Of a stretch of 64,000 bases of DNA, positions 1-9,290 are shown in pieces. Positions within the stretch are counted from its first letter, which is position 1. The number at the start of each line of letters is the position of its first letter. The DNA is from Kitasatospora indigofera (GTDB lineage Bacteria; Actinomycetota; Actinomycetes; Streptomycetales; Streptomycetaceae), in NCBI RefSeq assembly GCF_014655955.1, contig NZ_BNBO01000022.1, positions 1 to 64,000 on the forward strand, given 5' to 3'. The translations under genes and the position numbers were made by a program. The notes under the pieces are model-generated. The model saw nothing but the letters and a program-made list of their open reading frames with translations, was not told the DNA's origin and made no database searches.

Positions 1-3
1 GAG

Positions 4-34
4 AAGCCCTGCCGGGTAACCGGCGGGGCTTTTC
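4..34 (+). terminator. Intrinsic terminator of a gene left of the window
   Basis: An 11-12 bp stem with one G-T wobble and a GTAA loop is followed by TTTT, the classical intrinsic terminator form. It presumably ends a + strand gene lying before position 1. A (GGGCCC)n tandem run of almost four units follows at 108-130 in an otherwise featureless spacer. Confidence 0.6.
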
Positions 35-173
35 TGCGTTTCCGGACCGGTACGGGAAAGGCCCGGATCCGGAGGGACGTCCTGACTCCGACTCCGACTC
101 TGGATCCGGGCCCGGGCCCGGGCCCGGGCCGACGCCGGCCCGGAGTCGGAGCGAAGGCCGGACGGACGCGGGA

Positions 174-626
174 TCAGAGCTGGAGCTTGAATCCCAGGTG
201 CGAGGCGGTGAATCCGAGGCGCTCGTAGAAGCGGTGCGCGTCCGTGCGGCTGGCGTCCGAGGTCAGCTGCACCAGGTCCGCCCGCAGTTCGCGGGAGGTG
301 CCGACGGCCCACTCGATCAGCTGGGTGCCCAGCCCGCTGCCCCGCTCGTCCGCGTGCACCCGGACGGCCTCGATGACGGCCCGGGTCGAGCCCTTCCGGG
401 AGAGTCCGGGAATCAGCGTCAGCTGCAGGGTGCCGACCGTCCGGCCGTCCCGCACGGCGACCACCAGGTGCTGCTGCGGGTCCTCCTCGATCCGGCGGAA
501 CGCGGTGCGGTAGGGAGTCAGGTCGTCGGGCGACTCCCGGACGCTGCCCAGCGGGTCGTCCGCCAGCATGGCCACGATGGCGGGCAGGTCGTCGGCGGTG
601 GCACGGCGGATCTGGAGATCGTTCAT
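174..626 (-). CDS. GNAT family N-acetyltransferase
   Basis: A 150-residue single-domain GNAT protein, predicted to move an acetyl group from acetyl-CoA to an unknown amine. The acetyl-CoA-binding motif A is visible as RGSGLGTQL at residues 95-103, and the family's C-terminal HRFYERLGF is at 131-139. The start is the ATG giving MNDLQIRR; further upstream the frame becomes Pro/Arg-rich and unlike a protein. It is monocistronic, with VOC and helicase genes as neighbours that suggest no shared pathway. The acceptor cannot be read from the sequence. Confidence 0.85.
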   Translation of the reverse strand: MNDLQIRRATADDLPAIVAMLADDPLGSVRESPDDLTPYRTAFRRIEEDPQQHLVVAVRDGRTVGTLQLTLIPGLSRKGSTRAVIEAVRVHADERGSGLGTQLIEWAVGTSRELRADLVQLTSDASRTDAHRFYERLGFTASHLGFKLQL

Positions 627-824
627 GGGCTCAGGGTAGGCGGAAGCCCGCACCGTCCCCCCGCCGATGGGCCGACAAGGGCCGGCAGGGGGCGGTAGCG
701 GACGGCGCGGCCCGCCGCCGGTCCAGAACACCGCCGGCCGTCTCCGCGCGCCGTCCCGCCGCGCAGGGCGCGTTCCGTCGCGGCCTTGCGTGTCCCGCCG
801 GTGCCGGCCGCTCGTGACGGGGCC

Positions 825-1616
825 TCACTGGCCGGGCTGTGCACTCCGGATGACGGCGAGCACCGCACCGTGCGGATCGACGATCTGGGCGAGCCGGCCC
901 ACGCCGTGGAAGTCCGTGGGCGGGATCCGGACGGTCGCGCCGAGCCGCTCGGCGGTGGCGGCGCGGGCGTCCGGGTCGAGCACCTCGAAGTAGGGCAGCC
1001 AGTGCGAGGTGGTGCCGGCCGCGGTCTGTTCCGGGCCCAGCTGCATGATGCCGCCCTGCCCGTCGTCGGTGCCGCCGCCGGCCGGGGTGAGCACGGTGTA
1101 GGTCACGTCGCCGAACGGCACGTCCTGCTCCTGCCAGTCGAAGACGGTCCGGTAGAAGGCCTTCCCGGCTTCGGCGTCGGTGCTGTAGCACTCCGTCCAG
1201 CACAGCGTCCCCGGGTCGGTGACGGCGTCCAGCCCGATGGTGTCCTGCGGCTGCCAGACGGCGAAGTCGGCGCCGGTCGGGTCGGTGTAGCCGGCCATCC
1301 GGCCGTTGGTGAAGACGTCGAAGGGCGCGAAGCGGACCTTGCCGCCGGCCCGCTCCACCAGGGCGGTGGTGCGGTCGGCGTCGGTGGTCCTGAAGTAGAC
1401 CGTCCAGGCGGAGGTGGCGCCCTCCTCGGTGAGCGGGCCGAGGGCGGCGACCGTCCGGCCGTCCTGCTGGAAGAAGCCGTAGCCGCCGGCGGCCGGGCCG
1501 GCGGAGGCGAAGGTCCAGCCGAGCAGGGCGCCGTAGAAGGCGGCGGAGGCGCTGGTGTCGGGGCTGCCGAGGTCGAGCCAGTTGGGGGAGCCGGGCACGT
1601 AGTCGGTGGTGAGCAT
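825..1616 (-). CDS. Two-domain VOC (glyoxalase/bleomycin-resistance) family protein
   Basis: 263 residues with two tandem vicinal-oxygen-chelate domains. The first runs over about residues 8-125 and begins PNWLDLGSPD; the second runs over about 136-257 and begins GTLCWTECYS. Each has the beta-alpha-beta-beta-beta layout ending in a TDPTG or VDPHG strand. This arrangement is common in actinobacterial proteins often annotated as hydroxylase or glyoxalase-like (CFP30B type), but the substrate is unknown. The start is the ATG at the domain boundary. It is divergent from the RecD-like helicase across a 226-base spacer that must hold both promoters. Confidence 0.85.
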   Translation of the reverse strand: MLTTDYVPGSPNWLDLGSPDTSASAAFYGALLGWTFASAGPAAGGYGFFQQDGRTVAALGPLTEEGATSAWTVYFRTTDADRTTALVERAGGKVRFAPFDVFTNGRMAGYTDPTGADFAVWQPQDTIGLDAVTDPGTLCWTECYSTDAEAGKAFYRTVFDWQEQDVPFGDVTYTVLTPAGGGTDDGQGGIMQLGPEQTAAGTTSHWLPYFEVLDPDARAATAERLGATVRIPPTDFHGVGRLAQIVDPHGAVLAVIRSAQPGQ

Positions 1617-1842
1617 GGTCGGGACTGCTCCTTGCGCGGGCCCGCCGGGGACGGGGACGGATGGGTTCCCCCCTGCGCTCCCCAGCCTTCCACCGGTGCC
1701 GGGCGCCCGCAGTGCGGGCACCGCCGGGCGCCCCCGTCCGGTGGTGCCGGGGCCGGTGCCGGACGACGGGGAATGTCCGGGTTGTCGGAGCCGGACGGTA
1801 CGGTGCGTGGCGGATGGTCACCCGAATCGGCAAGGGGGTCCC

Positions 1843-4071
1843 GTGGCCACGCAGCAGCAGCCCGTGGTGCCGCGCCAGCTCGCCCAGGTGGAGGGGGTGC
1901 TGGAGCGGATCACGTACGCCAACGAGGAGACCGGCTACACGGTCGCCCGGGTGGACACCGGCCGGGGCGGCAACGACCTGCTGACGGTGGTGGGCGCGCT
2001 GCTGGGGGCGCAGCCGGGGGAGTCCCTGCGGCTGCACGGGCGGTGGGCCTCGCACCCGCAGTACGGGAAGCAGTTCGTGGTGGAGAACTACACCACGGTG
2101 CTGCCGGCCACCGTCCAGGGCATCCAGCGCTATCTCGGGTCGGGGCTGATCAAGGGGATCGGGCCGCGGTTCGCGGAGCGGATCGTGGAGGCCTTCGGGG
2201 TGGACACCCTGGAGGTGATCGAGAACGCTCCGGCGCGGTTGATCGAGGTGCCGGGGCTGGGGCCGAAGCGGACCAAGAAGATCGCCGAGGCCTGGGAGGA
2301 GCAGAAGGCCATCAAGGAGGTGATGGTCTTCCTGCAGGGGGTGGGGGTCTCGACCTCGCTGGCGGTGCGGATCTTCAAGAAGTACGGGGACGCCTCGATC
2401 GGGGTGGTGAAGAACGAGCCGTACCGGCTGGCCTCGGACGTGTGGGGCATCGGCTTCCTGACGGCGGACCGGATCGCGCAGGCGGTGGGCATCCCGCACG
2501 ACAGCCCGGAGCGGGTGAAGGCGGGGTTGCAGTACGCGCTCTCGCAGAGCAGTGACCAGGGGCACTGCTACCTGCCGGAGGAGCGGTTGATCGCCGACGG
2601 GGTGAAGCTGCTGCAGGTCGACGTGGGGCTGGTGATCGACTGTCTGGCCGAGCTGGTCGCGGAGGAGGGGGTGGTCCGGGAGGCGGTGCCGGGGGAGGGC
2701 GGGCAGCCGGTGACGGCGGTCTACCTGGTGCCGTTCCACCGGGCCGAGATCTCGCTGTCGAACCAGTTGCTGCGGCTGCTGCGGGCGGATTCCGACCGGA
2801 TGCCGGGGTTCGCCGGCGTGGACTGGGCGGCGGCGCTGGGCTGGCTGGCGAAGCGGACGGGGGCGGAGCTGGCGCCGGAGCAGGAGCAGTCGGTCCGGCT
2901 CGCGCTGACCGAGAAGGTCGCGGTGCTGACCGGGGGGCCGGGCTGCGGGAAGTCCTTCACGGTGAAGTCGATCGTGACGCTGGCGCTGGCGAAGCGGGCG
3001 AAGGTGGTGCTGGCGGCGCCGACCGGCCGGGCGGCCAAGCGGTTGTCCGAGCTGACGGGGGTGGAGGCGTCGACCGTGCACCGGTTGCTGGAGCTGCGGC
3101 CGGGCGGTGACGCGGCGTACGACCGGGACCGGCCGCTGGAGGCCGACCTGGTGGTGGTGGACGAGGCCTCGATGCTGGATCTGATCCTGGCGAACAAGCT
3201 GGTCAAGGCGGTGGCGCCGGGTGCCCACCTGCTGTTCGTGGGGGATGTGGACCAGTTGCCCTCGGTGGGCGCGGGCGAGGTGCTGCGGGACATGCTGGCC
3301 GCCGGGAGCCCGGTGCCGTCGGTGCGGCTGACCAGGATCTTCCGGCAGGCGCAGGAGTCCGGGGTGGTGACCAACGCGCACCGGATCAACGAGGGCCTGC
3401 CGCCGCGCACGGAGGGGTTGGCGGACTTCTTCCTCTTCGTGGAGGACGACGCCGAGCGGGCGGCCGGGCTGACGGTGGACGTGGTGGCGCGCCGGATCCC
3501 GCAGAAGTTCGGGCTGGACCCGCGCCGGGACGTCCAGGTGCTGGCGCCGATGCACCGGGGGCCGGCCGGCGCGGGCAACCTGAACACGCTCCTCCAGGCA
3601 GCGGTCACGCCGGGGCGCGAGGGGCTGCCCGAGCGCCGTCTGGGTGGCCGCACGTTCCGGGTGGGCGACAAGGTCACCCAGATCCGGAACAACTACGAGA
3701 AGGGGCAGAACGGCGTCTTCAACGGCACGGTCGGGGTGGTGACCGCGATCGCGGTGGACGACCAGCGGCTGACCGTGCTGACGGACGAGGACGAGGAGAT
3801 CGGGTACGACTTCGACGAGCTGGACGAGCTGGCGCACGCGTACGCGGTGACGATCCATCGTTCGCAGGGCAGCGAGTACCCGGCCGTGGTGATTCCGGTC
3901 ACCACCTCGGCCTGGACGATGCTCCAGCGAAATCTGCTCTACACGGCGGTGACCAGGGCAAAACAACTCGTTGTACTGGTGGGGTCACGCAAGGCGATCG
4001 GACAGGCCGTCCGGACGGTCAGCGCAGGTCGCAGGCACTCCGCACTGGACCACCGGCTGGCCACTGGATGA
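1843..4071 (+). CDS. recD2: RecD-like ATP-dependent DNA helicase (RecD2, SF1B)
   Basis: 742 residues from a GTG preceded by an AAGGGGG ribosome site, giving VATQQQPVVP. An N-terminal OB-like domain is followed by helix-hairpin-helix repeats (about residues 95-152, GIGPRFAERI and GLGPKRTKK). Then come the helicase core with Walker A GGPGCGKS near 364-371, Walker B VVVDEASML near 435-443, and the C-terminal UvrD-like motif VTIHRSQGSE. RecD2 proteins are 5'-3' helicases acting outside RecBCD. Length and order fit the family. A leftward reading frame antisense to the gene is only a GC-codon shadow. Confidence 0.93.
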   Translation: MATQQQPVVPRQLAQVEGVLERITYANEETGYTVARVDTGRGGNDLLTVVGALLGAQPGESLRLHGRWASHPQYGKQFVVENYTTVLPATVQGIQRYLGSGLIKGIGPRFAERIVEAFGVDTLEVIENAPARLIEVPGLGPKRTKKIAEAWEEQKAIKEVMVFLQGVGVSTSLAVRIFKKYGDASIGVVKNEPYRLASDVWGIGFLTADRIAQAVGIPHDSPERVKAGLQYALSQSSDQGHCYLPEERLIADGVKLLQVDVGLVIDCLAELVAEEGVVREAVPGEGGQPVTAVYLVPFHRAEISLSNQLLRLLRADSDRMPGFAGVDWAAALGWLAKRTGAELAPEQEQSVRLALTEKVAVLTGGPGCGKSFTVKSIVTLALAKRAKVVLAAPTGRAAKRLSELTGVEASTVHRLLELRPGGDAAYDRDRPLEADLVVVDEASMLDLILANKLVKAVAPGAHLLFVGDVDQLPSVGAGEVLRDMLAAGSPVPSVRLTRIFRQAQESGVVTNAHRINEGLPPRTEGLADFFLFVEDDAERAAGLTVDVVARRIPQKFGLDPRRDVQVLAPMHRGPAGAGNLNTLLQAAVTPGREGLPERRLGGRTFRVGDKVTQIRNNYEKGQNGVFNGTVGVVTAIAVDDQRLTVLTDEDEEIGYDFDELDELAHAYAVTIHRSQGSEYPAVVIPVTTSAWTMLQRNLLYTAVTRAKQLVVLVGSRKAIGQAVRTVSAGRRHSALDHRLATG

Positions 4072-4186
4072 TTCTCCAACAGGATCCTTGCCTCTAGAGT
4101 TCTCTTGACGTGAAGAGATTTAGGGCAGAGCCTGGTGTGGTGCCGATCTTGTCCGGTTCATACCGGCTGCGGCGACGGGTTTTGTA

Positions 4187-4211
4187 GGGGACGGCCCTTT
4201 CGGGCCACCCC
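4187..4211 (+). other. Hairpin in the leader upstream of citrate synthase
   Basis: GGGG-AC-GGCCC-TTTC-GGGCC-A-CCCC forms a compact two-segment hairpin about 90 bases before the citrate synthase start. There is no T-run, so it is not an obvious terminator. It may be a 5'-UTR structure or part of the transcription-control region. TAGAGT at 4095-4100 fits an actinomycete -10 element, but I see no convincing -35 partner. Confidence 0.3.
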
Positions 4212-4297
4212 GGGTGCGCAACTGTCCGCCAGATGGGGGATGGTAGAGACAGTCAGGGCACCTTGGATGAGGATTCATTTCGTCGGTGAGGAAGAGC

Positions 4298-5596
4298 GTG
4301 AGCGAGAACAGTCCAGACGCTGTAGTACTGCGGTACCAGGGCGGCGAGTACGAGTACCCCGTCGTCGCGAGCACTGCGGGCAACGCCGGCTTCGACATCT
4401 CGAAGCTGCTCCCGCAGACCGGCCTGGTGACCCTGGACAACGGCTTCGGCAACACCGCCGCCTACAAGTCCGCGATCACCTTCGTGGACGGCGACAACGG
4501 CATCCTGCGCTACCGCGGCTACCCGATCGAGCAGCTGGCCGAGAAGGGCAGCTTCATCGAGACCGCGTACCTCCTGATCAACGGCGAGCTGCCGAACGCC
4601 GACCAGTTGGCGATCTTCAGCAACGAGATCACCCAGCACACCCTGCTGCACGAGGACGTCAAGCGCTTCTACCAGGGCTTCCCCCGGGACGCGCACCCGA
4701 TGGCGATGCTCTCCTCGGTGGTCGGCGCCCTGTCGACGTTCTACCAGGACAGCCACAACCCGTTCGACGCCGGCCAGCGCCACCTGTCGACCGTCCGCCT
4801 GCTGGCGAAGCTGCCGACCATCGCGGCCTACGCCTACAAGAAGTCGGTCGGCCAGCCGTTCGTCTACCCGCGCAACGACCTCGGCTACGTCGAAAACTTC
4901 CTGCGGATGACCTTCGCCGTCCCGGCCGAGGACTACGAGCTCAACCCGGTCGTGGTCAACGCGCTGGACAAGCTGCTGATCCTGCACGCGGACCACGAGC
5001 AGAACTGCTCGACCTCCACCGTGCGCCTGGTGGGCTCCAGCCACGCGAACCAGTTCGCCTCGATCTCGGCCGGCATCTCGGCGCTCTGGGGCCCGCTGCA
5101 CGGCGGCGCCAACCAGGCCGTCCTGGAGATGCTGGAGCAGATCCAGAAGGACGGCGGCGACGTCGACTCCTTCATCCGCAAGGTGAAGAACCGCGAGGAC
5201 GGCGTGAAGCTCATGGGCTTCGGTCACCGCGTGTACAAGGCCTTCGACCCGCGCGCCGCGCAGGTCAAGATCCTGGCCCACGAGGTGCTCGCCCAGCTCG
5301 GGAAGTCCGACGAGCTGCTGGAGATCGCCCTCAAGCTGGAGGAGCACGCGCTCAACGACGACTTCTTCGTCTCGCGCAAGCTCTACCCGAACGTGGACTT
5401 CTACACCGGCCTGATCTACCGCGCCATGGGCTTCCCGACCAGCATGTTCACCGTGCTGTTCGCGCTCGGCCGGCTGCCCGGCTGGATCGCCCACTGGCAC
5501 GAGATGATCAACGACCCGACGAGCCGCATCGGCCGTCCGCGTCAGATCTACACCGGCACCGCGATCCGCGACTACGTCGGTCTCGACGCTCGCTGA
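4298..5596 (+). CDS. gltA: Citrate synthase
   Basis: 432 residues. It condenses acetyl-CoA with oxaloacetate to citrate, the entry step of the TCA cycle, in the cytoplasm. The family signatures are intact: HADHEQNCSTSTVR near 230, the active-site WGPLHGGANQ with its catalytic histidine near 269, and GFGHRVYK near 306-313. An in-frame GTG lies 12 bases upstream, but GAGGAAG directly before the GTG of VSENSPDAV supports this start. Length matches type II citrate synthases. A perfect 20-bp terminator follows, so the gene is probably monocistronic. Confidence 0.95.
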   Translation: MSENSPDAVVLRYQGGEYEYPVVASTAGNAGFDISKLLPQTGLVTLDNGFGNTAAYKSAITFVDGDNGILRYRGYPIEQLAEKGSFIETAYLLINGELPNADQLAIFSNEITQHTLLHEDVKRFYQGFPRDAHPMAMLSSVVGALSTFYQDSHNPFDAGQRHLSTVRLLAKLPTIAAYAYKKSVGQPFVYPRNDLGYVENFLRMTFAVPAEDYELNPVVVNALDKLLILHADHEQNCSTSTVRLVGSSHANQFASISAGISALWGPLHGGANQAVLEMLEQIQKDGGDVDSFIRKVKNREDGVKLMGFGHRVYKAFDPRAAQVKILAHEVLAQLGKSDELLEIALKLEEHALNDDFFVSRKLYPNVDFYTGLIYRAMGFPTSMFTVLFALGRLPGWIAHWHEMINDPTSRIGRPRQIYTGTAIRDYVGLDAR

Positions 5597-5616
5597 CCCG
5601 CCCGCGGGCAGTCGCA

Positions 5617-5660
5617 AGGGCCCGGTCGCACCACTCGGAGGAGTGGTGCGACCGGGCCCT
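5617..5660 (+). terminator. Strong hairpin terminator after citrate synthase
   Basis: A perfect 20-bp inverted repeat with a GGAG loop begins about 20 bases after the citrate synthase stop. There is no T-tract, which is usual for streptomycete terminators. Confidence 0.8.
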
Positions 5661-6117
5661 CGCGTTGTCCGGTCCTGGGTACGGCGCACGACGTCCGGGG
5701 GCGGCCGCGGTCAGGGGCGGCCGCTCAAAGCGCCCCTGGCCCACCGCACCCCGGCGTCGTGCGCGATGACCGCCGAGCAGTCGACGGCCGTCCCGGGGCC
5801 CGCCGGAGCCCCGCCGGCGACAGCCCCGGCCGTGCGGGGGCATGGCGGAAGTCCGCCCTGTCGCCGCGCGCCGAAAAACTGCCGCACTACAAAGCTAAGA
5901 CGTATCAGGGCGCTCAAAGTTACGCCCGGGGGGTGTGAGCTGTCTCTCGCCACGCTCCGTGTGTGCCCGACCGCGGGCTCATACCACATCATCCAGTACG
6001 GCCGACGTCACCCTCCCCGCAGTCACGGCGACCCAGCGTGATAGGAATCGTGGCATTCCGGTACGGACCGCCCGCACATCGGCAGCGGAGTGGCCGGGCC
6101 GGGGAGGGAGTGCGCAG
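5661..6117. other. Gene-free spacer upstream of the first SDR
   Basis: No supportable gene. A less GC-rich patch lies at about 5874-5925. GGAAT-N6-ATTCC at 6044-6059 is a short inverted repeat about 60 bases before the SDR start and could be an operator. The ribosome site GGGGAGGGA is at about 6101-6109. Confidence 0.4.
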
Positions 6118-6837
6118 ATGGCCAGGAACGTCGTCGTCACCGGGGGTGGCACGGGCATCGGGTACGAGGTCGCGCGGAGATTCGCCGAGGCGGGCGAACA
6201 GGTCATGATCGTCGGACGCCGGCGCGACGTGCTGGAGAAGGCCGCGACCGACCTCGGCCCCCGGGTGACCCCGCTGGTCTGCGACCTCGCCGACCCCGAC
6301 GCCGTCGAGCACGCGCTCGCCGGACTGCCGGCCCGGATCGACGTCCTGGTCAACAACGCGGGCAGCCGCGAGACCGTGATCGGCGCCGGGCCGCACGCCC
6401 TGCTGGCCCGCTGGCGGGGCGACTTCGAGCGCAACGTGCTGACGGTGGTGCTGCTGACCGAGTCCGTCCGGGACCGGCTCACCCAGGGCGCCGGCCGGGT
6501 CGTCACGGTCAGCTCGATCGCGGCGCTGCGCGGGGCCGGCTCGTACGGCGCGGCCAAGGCCTCGCTGCACGCCTGGAACAACTTCCTCGCCGCCCAGCTG
6601 GGGCCGTCCGGGATCACCGCCAACATCGTCGCGCCCGGGACGGTGGCCGGCACCGAGTTCTTCGGGCCGCGGCTGGACGAGGCCGAGGTGTCGCGCCGGG
6701 CCTCCCGCACCCTGCTCGGCCGGATCGGCGAGACCGGCGAGGTGGCGGCCGCCGTCTACTTCCTGGCCTCGCCCGAGGCCGGCTTCATCACCGGCGAGAT
6801 CCTGCACTGCAACGGCGGGGAACTGCTCGGGCGCTGA
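6118..6837 (+). CDS. Short-chain dehydrogenase/reductase
   Basis: 239 residues with a classical SDR Rossmann fold: TGGGTGIG at 8-15 for NAD(P) binding, NNAG at 79-82, catalytic Ser near 132, and Tyr143-x3-Lys147 in SYGAAK. RRR at 34-36, just after the second beta strand, hints at NADP preference (inference). The C-terminus reads ITGEILHCNGG, typical of the family. It resembles the SDR at the right end of this window in the cofactor region and C-terminus. The start follows a GGGGAGGGA site. The substrate is unknown. Confidence 0.88.
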   Translation: MARNVVVTGGGTGIGYEVARRFAEAGEQVMIVGRRRDVLEKAATDLGPRVTPLVCDLADPDAVEHALAGLPARIDVLVNNAGSRETVIGAGPHALLARWRGDFERNVLTVVLLTESVRDRLTQGAGRVVTVSSIAALRGAGSYGAAKASLHAWNNFLAAQLGPSGITANIVAPGTVAGTEFFGPRLDEAEVSRRASRTLLGRIGETGEVAAAVYFLASPEAGFITGEILHCNGGELLGR

Positions 6838-6845
6838 GCGCGCCA

Positions 6846-6876
6846 CGGGCCCGTACCGGTCGCCGGTACGGGCCCG
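6846..6876. terminator. Bidirectional terminator between SDR and copA
   Basis: A perfect 14-bp stem with a TCG loop sits between the convergent SDR and copA genes and can serve both strands. Confidence 0.75.
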
Positions 6877-6877
6877 C

Positions 6878-6891
6878 GGGGGGGGGGGGGG
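6878..6891. repeat. Homopolymer run of 14 G
   Basis: Fourteen consecutive G residues directly follow the terminator stem between two convergent genes. No other homopolymer of this length is apparent in the window. It could slip during replication or form a quadruplex, or its length could be a sequencing error. Confidence 0.8.
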
Positions 6892-6918
6892 CGTCGTGAC
6901 CGCCGCCCGGGCGCCGGC

Positions 6919-9225
6919 TCAGGCGGCCTTGAAGCGCCGCAGCCGCAGGCTGTTGCTGACCACGAAGACCGAGGAGAAGGCCATCGCGGCGCCCGCCACC
7001 ACCGGGTTCAGCAGGCCGGCGGCGGCCAGCGGGATCGCCGCCACGTTGTAGGCGAAGGCCCAGAACAGGTTGCCCTTGATGGTGGCCAGCGTCCGGCGGG
7101 AGAGCCGGATCGCGTCCCCGGCGGAGCGCAGGTCGCCCCGGACCAGGGTCAGGTCGGCCGCCTCGATCGCGGCGTCGGTCCCGGTGCCCATCGCCAGGCC
7201 CAGGTCCGCCTGGGCCAGCGCGGCCGCGTCGTTGACGCCGTCCCCGATCATCGCCACCGAACGGCCCTCGGCCTGCAGCGCGCGGACGGTGGCGACCTTG
7301 TCCTCCGGGAGCACCTCGGCGACCACGTCCGCCGGGTCGATGCCGACCTCGGCCGCGACCGCCTGCGCCACCGCCCGGTTGTCCCCGGTCAGCAGCACCG
7401 GGCGCAGGCCCAGCGCGCGCAGCTCGGCGATCGCCTTGGCGCTGGTGGGCTTCACCGTGTCGGCGATCTCCAGCACCGCCCTGGCCTCGCCGTCCCAGCC
7501 GACCGCGACCGTCGTCCGGCCGGCCGCCTCGGCCGCCGCCTTGGCCTCGGCCAGGACGGGCGGCAGGTGCTGGGCGGCGTCCGCCAGCAGCGCCTCGCGG
7601 CCGGCCAGCACCGCACGGCCCTCGACCACGCCCCTGACTCCCAGGCCGGGCACGTTCTCGAAGTCCCCGACCGGCGGCAGGTCACCCACCCGTTCGGCGG
7701 CGGCCGCGGCGACGGCTGCCGCCACCGGGTGCTCGGAGGCGTGCTCCAGCGCGCCGGCCAGCCGCAGGGCCTCCTCCACGGTGACCCCGGGGACGGTGTG
7801 GACGGCGACGAGGGCCATCCGGCCGGTGGTCACGGTGCCGGTCTTGTCGAGCACCACGGTGTCCACCCGGCGGGTGGTCTCCAGCACCTCGGGGCCCTTG
7901 ATCAGGATGCCCAGCTGGGCGCCGCGGCCGGTGCCGACCATCAGCGCGGTGGGCGTGGCCAGCCCGAGGGCGCAGGGGCAGGCGATGATCAGGACGGCCA
8001 CGGCCGCGGTGAAGGCCTCGGTGGGGCTGTTGCTGACCAGCAGCCAGCCGACCAGGGTTCCGAGCGCGATCAGGATGACGACGGGCACGAAGACCGCCGA
8101 GATCCGGTCGGCCAGGCGCTGGGCGGCGGCCTTGCCGTTCTGCGCCTCCTCGACGAGCTTGGCCATCCGGGCCAGCTGGGTGTCGGCGCCGACCCGGGTG
8201 GCCTCGACCACCAGACGGCCGCCGGCGTTGACGGTGGCGCCGGTCACCGGGTCGCCGACCGCGACCTCGACCGGGACGGACTCCCCGGTGAGCATCGAGG
8301 CGTCCACGGCGGAGGCGCCCTCGGTCACCACGCCGTCGGTGGCGATCTTCTCGCCGGGCCGGACCACGAACCGGGTGCCCACGGTCAGCCGGGCCACCGG
8401 CAGCCGCACCTCGCGGCCGCCCTCCAGCACGGCGACCTCCTTGGCGCCCAGGTCGAGCAGCGCGTGCAGGGCGGCGCCGGCACGGCGCTTGGAGCGGGCC
8501 TCCAGCCAGCGGCCGAGCAGGATCAGCACGGTGACGGCGGCGGCGGTCTCCAGGTAGAGCGAGGAGGAGGCGTCGCCGCGGGCCACCGTGAGGGAGAACT
8601 CGTGCTTCATGCCGGTCATCCCGGCGTGCCCGAGGAAGAGCGCCCAGAGCGACCAGCCGAAGGCGGCCAGGGTGCCGAGCGAGACCAGGGTGTCCATGGT
8701 GGCGGCGCCGTGCCGCAGGTTGGTCCAGGCGGCGCGGTGGAACGGCAGCCCGCCGTACACGACGACGGGGCCGGTCAGGGCGAGGGCCAGCCACTGCCAG
8801 TTGTCGAACTGCAGGGCCGGGACCATCGAGAGCAGCACCACGGGGACGGTGAGCACGGTGCTGATCAGCAGCCGGTCGCGGGCGGAGGCCCGGTCCGGGT
8901 CCGGGGCGGCGGCGCCGGCACCGTCCGGGTCCGCTTCGGCGGCCGGCGGCGGGGCGGGCAGCTCTGCCGTGTAGCCGGTCCGTTCCACGGTGGCGATCAG
9001 GTCGGCCACGCTGACCCCGGTGCCGAAGTCGATCCGGGCCCGTTCGGTGGCGAAGTTCACGACGGCTTCGACGCCGTCCATCCGGTTGAGCTTCTTCTCG
9101 ATCCGGGCCGCGCAGGAGGCGCAGGTCATCCCGCCGATCGAGAGTTCGACGCGCTCGCCCGCGGCCGCCGGGGCGGTGGGGCCGGAGGACCCGGTGCGCG
9201 GGGTCCCGGGGGTGGTGGTGCTCAT
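6919..9225 (-). CDS. copA: Copper-exporting P1B-type ATPase
   Basis: 768 residues. One N-terminal heavy-metal-associated domain has GMTCASC at residues 32-38. The P1B core follows with TGES, an intramembrane CPC near 416-418, the phosphorylated DKTGT near 460, and GDGVND near 660. CPC together with the GMTCASC domain is characteristic of Cu(I) exporters of the CopA class. The ATG follows a GGAGGAGA site. It lies just downstream of the copper chaperone gene on the same strand, separated by a 15-bp hairpin, and probably shares the CsoR-like operator upstream of that gene. Confidence 0.93.
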   Translation of the reverse strand: MSTTTPGTPRTGSSGPTAPAAAGERVELSIGGMTCASCAARIEKKLNRMDGVEAVVNFATERARIDFGTGVSVADLIATVERTGYTAELPAPPPAAEADPDGAGAAAPDPDRASARDRLLISTVLTVPVVLLSMVPALQFDNWQWLALALTGPVVVYGGLPFHRAAWTNLRHGAATMDTLVSLGTLAAFGWSLWALFLGHAGMTGMKHEFSLTVARGDASSSLYLETAAAVTVLILLGRWLEARSKRRAGAALHALLDLGAKEVAVLEGGREVRLPVARLTVGTRFVVRPGEKIATDGVVTEGASAVDASMLTGESVPVEVAVGDPVTGATVNAGGRLVVEATRVGADTQLARMAKLVEEAQNGKAAAQRLADRISAVFVPVVILIALGTLVGWLLVSNSPTEAFTAAVAVLIIACPCALGLATPTALMVGTGRGAQLGILIKGPEVLETTRRVDTVVLDKTGTVTTGRMALVAVHTVPGVTVEEALRLAGALEHASEHPVAAAVAAAAAERVGDLPPVGDFENVPGLGVRGVVEGRAVLAGREALLADAAQHLPPVLAEAKAAAEAAGRTTVAVGWDGEARAVLEIADTVKPTSAKAIAELRALGLRPVLLTGDNRAVAQAVAAEVGIDPADVVAEVLPEDKVATVRALQAEGRSVAMIGDGVNDAAALAQADLGLAMGTGTDAAIEAADLTLVRGDLRSAGDAIRLSRRTLATIKGNLFWAFAYNVAAIPLAAAGLLNPVVAGAAMAFSSVFVVSNSLRLRRFKAA

Positions 9226-9250
9226 GTCGTCTCCTCCATCTCGGAGAGCG

Positions 9251-9283
9251 TACGGCGGGGGCGGGCGCCCCGCCCCCGCCGTA
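9251..9283 (-). terminator. Hairpin between copZ and copA
   Basis: A perfect 15-bp GC-rich inverted repeat with a 3-base loop fills the space between the chaperone stop and the copA ribosome site. It could act as a partial terminator or processing site that sets chaperone above ATPase expression (inference). Confidence 0.5.
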
Positions 9284-9290
9284 CCGGGCC

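Noticed and set aside
108..130. (GGGCCC)n run as a functional site
   Set aside because: Simple repeat in a GC-rich spacer with no promoter or gene association.
631..3966. Very long leftward open frame antisense to the helicase
   Set aside because: Arg/Pro/His-rich translation typical of high-GC antisense frames; the + strand protein has complete RecD motifs.
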